In this document: piece after piece, positions 32,568 through 38,759 of the stretch | Layout: each line of letters starts with the position of its first letter | Position numbering within the stretch: position 1 is the stretch's first letter | Assembly (NCBI GenBank): GCA_903642265.1 | Contig: CAHJWN010000035.1 | Span: 1-38,759, forward strand | Direction: 5' to 3' | DNA: 38,759 bases | Origin: Acidobacteriaceae bacterium | GTDB taxonomy: Bacteria > Acidobacteriota > Terriglobia > Terriglobales > Acidobacteriaceae | Translations under genes and position numbers: made by a program | The notes under the pieces: model-generated | Seen by the model: the letters and a program-made list of their open reading frames with translations, nothing else | Databases searched by the model: none | Told to the model about the DNA's origin: nothing

Positions 32568-34167
32568 TTGTCTCCGGGTCCGGCAGATCTTCTACGAGCT
32601 TGCGGAGTATTCGCGACAGCTCATACCGCATCTCTTCAAAGTGCTTCTGGGTGGAAGGGCTCGTAGAGCTGAGCTCTGCCGCACCCAACGCCCAAAGCAG
32701 AGCGTCCATACCTTGGATCGTTACATTGCGACTGAGATTCGGGACGTAAACTTTGTGGTAGTAAGGATGTCCGGTGTTCACCTTGACGGACTGATGCCCG
32801 TTCGTGAACGTTGGCTCGTAAAGAGCGTTGTCCGGAAGGCTATCGACAGGGTGGACGTAAACCTCTCCTGGATTCGTCTGCTTAGTTACGTTCAGCTTCA
32901 GCCGAAAACTACCGCTAATCCGGTTTGTGACCTCCGCCTCACCCGTCTCCGGGTCGATTTTCACCTGAGCGAGATTGATGTCCTCTTCCTTGGCAGCAAT
33001 GTTTCGATTAGAGACAATGTGCGAACCCTCGGCTTTCTTGAAGGCTGCATCCCTTTGTCCCTGACGATAGAGCTTATCCGCCTGCCTGCGAGGCGCCGTG
33101 AGGAATTCATCTTTGAGAAAGGACCAGAGCGTGTCGTTCAGGATGATTTGAGACTTCTTGATATCGATATGGAAGGCCTCGTCCAGGGTGTGATCGAACG
33201 AGAATTCCACCCGGAGCAACGATCCGTGTGGTTCTTTGGTGAACATGCCAAGCCAGTCCGCCTCATGGATCAGCCTGTTCTCGCGGTAAATGTAGATTCC
33301 CTGTCCGGCGTTTCCAAGCCTTGCTTTCACCTCGTCTTCTGAAGACGGGTACTCTTTCGAACGCGGGAGAATGTACGCTTTAACAGTAAACGAAGCCGTT
33401 TTACCATTTCCGAGTTCTGTAGAGACGGTGTCTTTAGCTACGAGATCAGAAATTCCTACGCGAAACGGGTCCCATGCTTCTACCGCTTCACCATTGACCT
33501 TGATAACGACGGTTTTCGCTCTGTCGTCGGCTGGGTCAAGGAATCGCTGGTAAACCATTCCCAAATGTTCTTTTAAGTGATTCACCGCCTTTTTGAGGGC
33601 GGTCTGAGCAGCAGAGCCAGCTTTGTTTTGGTACTCGCGAGGGAAGAAACGATCCACCTCCGACCAAAGAACCACAGTCCCGGAATCAGTACGCGCTACC
33701 CGGTTTAACAAGGCTGCAGCGCGAGGATCGATCTTTTCCGAAAGCAACAGCTCCCACTTGTCCGCCTTCATAACGTGGTCAAGATCCCACGTCGCGCATA
33801 GCAGCGGAGCCCCTACGGAGTCCCGAGAAATAACCGACAGGCGTTTACAAAACGCCGTGGAAGCCGTCTTCAGGCCAAGGCCAAACTTCCCCAGACTCGC
33901 TTGATTGACACGCCGGTCCGAACCGTACTTCATTGCGTTAAGCAGCCCATCTCTGTTCATGCCAACACCGTTATCTGCAACGGCGATAACGATATTGCCC
34001 CGATAGTCCATTTCCAGCGTCAGCTCAACCAGCTCCGCATCTGCCGCGATCGAGTTGTCCACGATATCCGCGATTGCTGTGTTGAACTTGTACCCGGTGT
34101 CTCTCAGGCCTTCCATCAGGCGACTTGGATCGGGAAGCAGCTCAATTGATTCGACGCCTGTGCTCAT
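32548..34167 (-). CDS. MORC/paraMORC-like GHKL ATPase
   Basis: A 539-residue GHKL ATPase. N-box: GYKFNTAIADIVDNSIAA (25-42), with Asp34 where many GHKL enzymes have Glu; G1 box VADNGVGM (63-70); G2 box SLGKFGLGLKTAS (91-103). An S5-like transducer and a C-terminal region with Arg-rich helices follow. Iyer, Abhiman and Aravind described MORC relatives (paraMORCs) embedded in restriction-modification operons with SF2 helicases and endonucleases, which is exactly the setting here. It would act as an ATP-gated DNA clamp or loop manipulator. It sits 16 bases after the solo EcoRII-N gene and overlaps the HNH gene. Confidence 0.88.
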   Translation of the reverse strand: MSTGVESIELLPDPSRLMEGLRDTGYKFNTAIADIVDNSIAADAELVELTLEMDYRGNIVIAVADNGVGMNRDGLLNAMKYGSDRRVNQASLGKFGLGLKTASTAFCKRLSVISRDSVGAPLLCATWDLDHVMKADKWELLLSEKIDPRAAALLNRVARTDSGTVVLWSEVDRFFPREYQNKAGSAAQTALKKAVNHLKEHLGMVYQRFLDPADDRAKTVVIKVNGEAVEAWDPFRVGISDLVAKDTVSTELGNGKTASFTVKAYILPRSKEYPSSEDEVKARLGNAGQGIYIYRENRLIHEADWLGMFTKEPHGSLLRVEFSFDHTLDEAFHIDIKKSQIILNDTLWSFLKDEFLTAPRRQADKLYRQGQRDAAFKKAEGSHIVSNRNIAAKEEDINLAQVKIDPETGEAEVTNRISGSFRLKLNVTKQTNPGEVYVHPVDSLPDNALYEPTFTNGHQSVKVNTGHPYYHKVYVPNLSRNVTIQGMDALLWALGAAELSSTSPSTQKHFEEMRYELSRILRKLVEDLPDPETSGDVAG

Positions 34168-34183
34168 CTCTTATCGTCCCCTT

Positions 34184-34618
34184 TTAGATATTGATAATCT
34201 TCCACGCGCTTCCAAGTCTTAGAACTCCGTCCGCTCCCCGGCCCGATTGTCTGGCCCGGACGTAACGAACGGAAAAGCGACCACCGTCATCTCTTTCTAA
34301 AATCAGCTCGTCTCCGGCGACCAACCCGCTCTCACGGATGTACGGCGTCATTCTGGTCAGGCGGTACTCATTCCGAGTCCCACCTGAAAAGAGATTGTTG
34401 TAATAGATAAAAGCGAACTCCCAGCGCTGATCCTGGGCATCTCGAAATACAAGATGATGGCGTGGATTGCGTTCGCTCCGGTCAACCGGCGGGAAAAAGC
34501 TAAGAATCGCTTCCTGGCGGGGAACGAGTATCCCTGCCTGATGACCACCAGTCTCGCCGGTATCATTTGCACTCAGGATCTTTGAAATGCTTTGAGGTCT
34601 GTCCCGTCCGGTAGTCAT
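34184..34618 (-). CDS. Stand-alone EcoRII N-terminal (B3-like) DNA-binding domain
   Basis: A 144-residue protein that is just the EcoRII-N effector-binding domain. SISKILSANDTGETGGHQ followed by AGILVP corresponds to EcoRII KRLSANDTGATGGHQVGLYIP, and FIYYNNLFSGGTRNEYRLTR corresponds to its YYNSRHFGKTRNEKRITR. In EcoRII this plant-B3-like barrel binds the CCWGG effector copy. Here it has no nuclease. It overlaps the helicase gene as ATGA and precedes the GHKL gene, so it is co-translated with that module and probably supplies sequence or methylation recognition. It is closer in motif to E. coli EcoRII-N than is the N-domain of the local endonuclease. Confidence 0.85.
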   Translation of the reverse strand: MTTGRDRPQSISKILSANDTGETGGHQAGILVPRQEAILSFFPPVDRSERNPRHHLVFRDAQDQRWEFAFIYYNNLFSGGTRNEYRLTRMTPYIRESGLVAGDELILERDDGGRFSVRYVRARQSGRGADGVLRLGSAWKIINI

Positions 34619-36504
34619 TGCACGCTCCTAATGGGGGAGGCTTGCAGCGCACGAAGAATGTCGCCATAATCTCCCTCTTCGCCTTCTATTCCCACCACTG
34701 CCGTCTCGGAAAGCTCACGTTTGCGGGTAAGCCGTTCATCAATGACCTCTTCCACAGTTTCAGCATAGTAAAGCCGATGAATCGTCACAGGCCTGTCCTG
34801 CCCTCTTCTATAAGCCCGCGCGGATGCCTGATCCTCAATTGCCGGATTCCACTCCAGATTGTAGTGAATTACATGGGTGGCCGCTGTGATATTCAACCCA
34901 GCGCCGGCCGCCCGAGGGTTTAGAGCCAAAATTCCCGCGCCTCGAACGGCACTGAAGGAATCAACTATGTTCTGCCTTTCAGTGATTGCCGTTTCACCGT
35001 TGATGGTTTCTGCGAAAAACCCGTACCGCTCCCGAACGGTCTGCTTCACAAACGACGCCAGCCGGTTATAGGTCGTGAACAGAATGCACTTTTCTCCGGA
35101 AGCAAAGATCTCATCCAGAATTTCCAGAAGCCTCTGATACTTCGAAAAGGACAGCGACTGGCTTACCGTCCAGTTTGCATCCTCCAGCAGAAACGGATGA
35201 GCACAAAACATGCGAAGGCGTGTGAGTGCGACAAGACTGCCGGCACGGCCATACTCCTCAAGAGTCTGTTTGCGAATACGTTCATATTCCTCAGCTTCAG
35301 ATTCCGACAGAACAAGTGTTTGAGGGATGATTATCTTTTCCGGAAGATCCTGTGCGACCTCAGCAACTCTACGCCGAAGCATTAGCGGCGACACAAGAGG
35401 CTCCAACTGACGTGCTCCCGCGAGGTCGTCGCTGAAGGTCTGCTCAAAGACTTCCAGCGATCCAAGATAGTCCGGAAGCGCAAAGTCAATCAAGGACCAG
35501 AGATCACGAAGTTTGTTCTCTATGGGAGTGCCTGTCACAGCGATTCCCACTCTTCTTCGAAGCTGCTTGACTGATTTCGCCCGCTTTGTATCAGGATTCT
35601 TGATCGCTTGGGCTTCATCCAGAACTAATAATTGCCACTCCAGCATCCGAAACAGACTTCCGTCCCGGACTGCAGTGTCATAAGAGGTGATGACTACGTC
35701 GTGCTGACTCAGCTCTCGGTAGTTGCCGGTTCGATCTGAACCCTGATGTATGAAAGTCTCAATTTGCGGAGCAAAGCGGGCAAGCTCCCGACGCCAGTTT
35801 TCCATCAGGGTGCTAGGACATACGATGAGCGAAGGCGCTACATCCGCCCGGTGTGGAGATGCAAGAAGGGTAATGATTTGAAGCGTTTTTCCCAGACCCA
35901 TCTCATCACCAAGAATGGCTCCGAGACCTTCCTGATGAATGTAAGACAGCCATCTCCATCCGGCTTCCTGGTAGGGATAGAGTGTTGCGAGGACAAAATT
36001 AGGTGTTCCGTGTTGAGGAGAGGTATCGATACCGGGATGAATGTCGGAGCCGGTCCTGTCAATCAGCCAAAGGGCGTCGGAGCAACGTTTCCGCAAGTGA
36101 AGGTACTGGCGCAATGTGAGCGGGCCGGCATCCGCTATCCCAGCTTTGTCTAATTCTTCAGCAAGCTCTTCCCGAGCGCCATGGGCCAGCGCAAACCAGA
36201 TCTGTTTGATCAGAACATGATCTGGCCCAGTGGTGATAGACACGACTTGCGTACTCTCGTTGCCGCTTTCGGCAAAGAAGCTCAACGTCAAACCCGAACC
36301 ACCGCGGGCCGGGTTATAGGTAAGTTCAGCAAAGAGGGATGCTGGGACGCTGCTAAAGGACAGTTCGTCCGGCGTTGCAATCACGCCTTCCGATCCCTCG
36401 AAAACCGCAGCAAATATCTCATCAGCCGTTAAGCGCTGATGAGAGCCGTTACGAAGCAGCCCCAATTCCCCGTTTTCTACACTCCACGTCGTCTGTTCGA
36501 ACAT
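34615..36504 (-). CDS. SNF2-family SF2 helicase/translocase
   Basis: About 629 residues. The N-terminal 180 are an unassigned domain. Then SWI2/SNF2 motor motifs: LYPYQEAGWRWL (Q motif), I GDEMGLGKT (199-207), Ia LIVCPSTLMENW, II LDEAQAIKN (DEAQ), III AVTGTPIENKLRDLW, IV KCILFTTYNRL, V AAGAGLNITAATHVIHYNLEWNPAIEDQA and VI ARAYRRGQDRPVTIHRL. It should translocate on double-stranded DNA without strand separation. The frame is open to a TTG at 36684, but that extension has no clear family look and weak ribosome sites, so I use ATG 36504; this is uncertain. It overlaps the EcoRII-N gene. Confidence 0.9.
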   Translation of the reverse strand: MFEQTTWSVENGELGLLRNGSHQRLTADEIFAAVFEGSEGVIATPDELSFSSVPASLFAELTYNPARGGSGLTLSFFAESGNESTQVVSITTGPDHVLIKQIWFALAHGAREELAEELDKAGIADAGPLTLRQYLHLRKRCSDALWLIDRTGSDIHPGIDTSPQHGTPNFVLATLYPYQEAGWRWLSYIHQEGLGAILGDEMGLGKTLQIITLLASPHRADVAPSLIVCPSTLMENWRRELARFAPQIETFIHQGSDRTGNYRELSQHDVVITSYDTAVRDGSLFRMLEWQLLVLDEAQAIKNPDTKRAKSVKQLRRRVGIAVTGTPIENKLRDLWSLIDFALPDYLGSLEVFEQTFSDDLAGARQLEPLVSPLMLRRRVAEVAQDLPEKIIIPQTLVLSESEAEEYERIRKQTLEEYGRAGSLVALTRLRMFCAHPFLLEDANWTVSQSLSFSKYQRLLEILDEIFASGEKCILFTTYNRLASFVKQTVRERYGFFAETINGETAITERQNIVDSFSAVRGAGILALNPRAAGAGLNITAATHVIHYNLEWNPAIEDQASARAYRRGQDRPVTIHRLYYAETVEEVIDERLTRKRELSETAVVGIEGEEGDYGDILRALQASPIRSVQ

Positions 36505-36745
36505 GCACTCAGTCTGTGCGATTTCTGTTATCCCCAGTCTCGCATCTGTTAGGGAGGACGGGTTAGCTGAAACGTCGTTCCTGTGGCTTTGCAGCGTTCT
36601 CAAGTGACTTTTGGCAGGCTCACCCCACACCACCGTCAGCCCGGTGAGCGGTATTCGGCGCTGAGCTTCAAGCGGCCGTCCCAAGTCCGGCTACGAAGTT
36701 GTGGACGGCACCGCGGATGAGTGTGGCAACCTGGAAGTTCAGCCA

Positions 36746-37465
36746 TCAGAGCGGAAGGGCGCCATCCTCTGCCGCCTCCACCGCAACTCGCATCAGCTCC
36801 TCACCGTTGTTGCGCACATTTCCGACCTTTGGGTTTGCCGGGTGCATCTCCATTGCGTCCGCATCGAACGGTCGCAGCAGATCCAATGGCAGCCGCTCGG
36901 TCTCACCTCGATCGAGCCACCGATCGTAGTCTCGTGCCTGAAGGATCACAGGCATCCGCGGATGCATCCAGGCGAGCAGTTCGTTCGCCTCAGTTGTGAC
37001 AATCGCAAATGACTGAAGCCAATGGCCGTCCTTATCTTTCCAGGCGTCCCACACGCCCGCAAAGGCCATGGGATTGCCGCGTGAGAGTTCAAAGATATAC
37101 GGCTGCTTCGGCGCCTTCCCCTCTTTTGGCCACTCGTAGAACGCCGAGGCAGGTATCAGGCAGCGACGTTTCTTGAACGGTTCGCGCCAGGTCGGAGCTT
37201 TCATGATCGTCTCGGCTCGGGCATTGATCGTCGACAGTCCCTTGATATCGCTCAACTCTTTCGTGAAGAACGGCACCAATCCCCAGCGTGCTAGCACCAT
37301 TTCCCGCTCACCAGACTCCCTACTCTCTCGGATGATTGGCTGGTAGGTTGTCGGGGCTATGTTGTAGTCCGCTCCAGGCATCGGCAGTTCCGCAGGATTC
37401 GGCTCTGCGCGAAACGCCTCCGAAATCTTTTGCTTATCTCCCTTCCGAACATAGCGACCGCACAC
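36746..37465 (-). CDS. SOS response-associated peptidase (SRAP/YedK/HMCES)
   Basis: A 239-residue SRAP protein. MCGRY gives the catalytic Cys2 (after Met removal), with TINARAET (Asn81), IPASAFYEW (Glu111) and AWMHPRMPVIL (His168) completing the active site. These proteins form a stable thiazolidine crosslink to abasic sites in single-stranded DNA and protect them. It is the first gene of the leftward cluster and may share its promoter; the gap to the SNF2 gene is 61-241 bases depending on the start. Chromosomal copies are common, but on a plasmid next to dcm and vsr it fits handling of 5-methylcytosine damage or incoming single strands. Confidence 0.92.
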   Translation of the reverse strand: MCGRYVRKGDKQKISEAFRAEPNPAELPMPGADYNIAPTTYQPIIRESRESGEREMVLARWGLVPFFTKELSDIKGLSTINARAETIMKAPTWREPFKKRRCLIPASAFYEWPKEGKAPKQPYIFELSRGNPMAFAGVWDAWKDKDGHWLQSFAIVTTEANELLAWMHPRMPVILQARDYDRWLDRGETERLPLDLLRPFDADAMEMHPANPKVGNVRNNGEELMRVAVEAAEDGALPL

Positions 37466-37815
37466 AAATCACCTCCGCACTTCCTCTTCAAATCCTAGTT
37501 CACCCCAGCCTTAAGGGGGAAAGCCTTCCCCTGTCTTCAGAGCGTGCCGGCCAATGACGCCGGCACACTCTTCCGCCACCCCTTCGAGCGGGGACGCCCC
37601 GCAACGCCCCAAAGAGCGTTTTCTTCTGCTCGCCCTGCTCGCTAAAGCTAGGTCACCAAACCTCCCTAAGGAGCTCCGCTCCTGGCGCACGCAAGGGGCA
37701 CCTTTATCTTCCGCGCTGCGCTTGTGCAGACCGGCTTGCAGCCGCCCTTCGGGAAAGGAATCCTCCCCTTGCCCTTGCCACCCTCGCAGGCGTGGGCCTG
37801 GGCCAAGGCGTGTTT
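37466..37815 (+). promoter_or_regulatory. Hairpin-rich leader upstream of ardC-like gene
   Basis: A 350-base gene-free stretch with a string of perfect inverted repeats: GGGGAA/TTCCCC (37516-37531), GTGCCGGC/GCCGGCAC (37544-37566), CGGGG/CCCCG (37589-37601), GGAGC/GCTCC (37670-37682), and GTGTTTG/CAAACAC (37810-37827, at the possible GTG starts). This mirrors the leader at 1-160. Both may be single-stranded-DNA promoters or initiation sites used when the plasmid enters a recipient; that is inference. The first hairpins could also serve the leftward SRAP promoter region. Confidence 0.4.
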
Positions 37816-38759
37816 GTGAGCAAACACAGCACAGCCATTCAAAAACGGAGGAACCATCCCATCAGCACCAACGCCACCACGAACGAAACCAGCAACATCG
37901 CCAACCTTCCCGCAACCCCCAAGCCTCAGACTTCCCGCGAAGTCATCCAGGCAAACGTGCAGCTTCTCATCGAGCAGTTGGAAGCTGGACACAGCGAAGG
38001 CCTCACCGCTTACCTCACCGCTATGGGCCGCTTTCACAACTATTCTTTCGGAAACATTCTGGAAATTGCACGGCAGAGGCCCGATGCCACCCGCGTTGCA
38101 GGTCTGTATGCGTGGAACCAGCTAGGCCGCAAGGTTATAAAGGGTCAGAAGGGTATCCGTATTCTCGCCCCGATGATCGGCACCCGCAAGAAGAAAGACA
38201 CCGAGGCCAACAAGAGCAAAGACCCCGCAGCCGTAAATGCCCCTGTATTGGTCGGATTCCGCGCCGTCTACGTGTTCGACGTTTCGCAGACCGAAGGCGC
38301 AGAGCTTCCCGGATTCACCGAGCGCACCAAGGGGGAGGTTGGAGAGTTCCACGAACGGCTTATCGACTTCACCATTGCCCAGGGTATCCAGCTTGAGTTC
38401 AAGGAGAGCATTGCCCCCGCGCTTGGCATGAGCTACGGCGGCCGCATCGTTATCCTTCCCGGTCAGGAACCAGCCGAGGAGTTCAGCACCCTCGTTCACG
38501 AACTCGCACACGAGATGTTGCACAAGGCAGAACGCCGCACCGCCACCACCAAAACCGTACGCGAGACGGAAGCCGAGGCAATCGCCTTTGTTGTGTCTCA
38601 GACAATCGGCCTTGACGCAGGACGTGCCTCAGCCGACTACATCCAGCTTTACCACGGCAACGCCGCACTCCTCACCGAGAGCTTGGAAGTCATTCAGCGC
38701 ACCGCCGCCTTGATTCTCTCCGCACTGGAAACCAAGGAAGAGGCAGAGCAGCCCGAAGC
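37816..38759 (+). CDS. ardC: ArdC-like antirestriction protein (partial, runs off window)
   Basis: An open frame to the window end, over 300 residues. An N-terminal ArdC/DUF1738 single-stranded-DNA-binding domain (REVIQANVQLLIEQLEAGH, FHNYSFGNILEIARQRP, AWNQLGRKVIKGQKGIRILAP) is followed by a zincin-like peptidase domain with the HExxH motif in VHELAHEML (His near 38497) and AEAIAFVVS. ArdC-type proteins protect incoming plasmid DNA from restriction. Start is unclear: GTG 37816 (also 37810, 37792) are legal, but the best ribosome site, GGAGG 37847-37851, leads nine bases later to an ATC at 37861 reading ISTNATTNETSN, where homologues would have MSTN. Divergent from SRAP. Confidence 0.85.
   Translation, partial: MSKHSTAIQKRRNHPISTNATTNETSNIANLPATPKPQTSREVIQANVQLLIEQLEAGHSEGLTAYLTAMGRFHNYSFGNILEIARQRPDATRVAGLYAWNQLGRKVIKGQKGIRILAPMIGTRKKKDTEANKSKDPAAVNAPVLVGFRAVYVFDVSQTEGAELPGFTERTKGEVGEFHERLIDFTIAQGIQLEFKESIAPALGMSYGGRIVILPGQEPAEEFSTLVHELAHEMLHKAERRTATTKTVRETEAEAIAFVVSQTIGLDAGRASADYIQLYHGNAALLTESLEVIQRTAALILSALETKEEAEQPE

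Noticed and set aside
32641..33342. 233-codon rightward frame opposite the GHKL ATPase
   Set aside because: Antisense shadow; the leftward frame has all GHKL boxes.
36505..36684. N-terminal extension of the SNF2 gene from a TTG
   Set aside because: No ribosome site and no helicase-family resemblance; kept only as an alternative start in the SNF2 entry.
37554..38396. 280-codon rightward open frame, Arg/Pro/His-rich
   Set aside because: It is the shifted frame of the ardC-like gene plus its hairpin leader; low-complexity composition, and the in-register frame has clear ArdC motifs.

Overview
This 38.8 kb window reads as most of a conjugative plasmid or plasmid-like integrative element from a GC-rich bacterium. 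The backbone (about 1-22.0 kb and the right edge) is dense and visibly GC-rich. It carries a complete-looking P-type (VirB/Trb) type IV secretion operon with a MobF relaxase, an iteron-controlled replicon and a ParA partition module. The style of the Trb/MobF set and the ars genes suggests Acidobacteriota (Terriglobia), but I cannot confirm the host from sequence alone. No rRNA, tRNA, CRISPR array or intact insertion sequence was seen.

Layout. 1-3.2 kb: an ssb-like leading-region gene behind a run of small hairpins, a leftward HD-GYP gene, a leftward tyrosine recombinase, and a divergent HTH-like gene. 3.2-6.6 kb: the maintenance module, with two long direct repeats, parA, a ribbon-helix-helix partner, a RepA-type initiator and eleven direct iterons plus one inverted copy (oriV). 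6.6-21.9 kb: an XRE regulator diverging from a sigma70-like promoter that heads virB2-B3-B4-B9-B10-lipoprotein-B5-B6-B8-B11, then a small gene, a palindrome-rich gap (candidate oriT), a relaxosome accessory gene, the coupling protein and the 998-residue MobF relaxase. A topoisomerase-like N-terminal stub then marks the edge of cargo DNA.

22.0-27.0 kb is an arsenic island. arsR and acr3 run leftward and appear to be followed by an unlisted 25-residue peptide containing nine cysteines, ahead of a leftward terminator. arsM, two different phosphatase-fold arsenate reductases and a CoA-disulfide-reductase-like flavoprotein run rightward. Together they would reduce As(V), export As(III), methylate it and buffer thiols.

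27.0-37.5 kb is a more AT-rich defence-type island. Two unrecognised rightward genes converge on a long leftward cluster: SRAP peptidase, SNF2 helicase, a stand-alone EcoRII-N (B3-like) DNA-reader domain, a MORC-like GHKL ATPase, an HNH nuclease, a Dcm/M.EcoRII-type cytosine methylase, an EcoRII-type endonuclease and Vsr. This looks like a complete CCWGG-type restriction-modification-repair set combined with a paraMORC-type remodelling/nuclease module. The extra copy of the EcoRII reader domain between helicase and ATPase is the most suggestive point of contact between them. 37.5-38.8 kb: another hairpin-rich leader precedes an ArdC-like antirestriction gene that runs off the window.

The two strongest candidates for something undescribed are the nine-cysteine micro-peptide at the end of the arsR-acr3 operon and the solo EcoRII-N domain embedded in the SNF2/GHKL/HNH operon.
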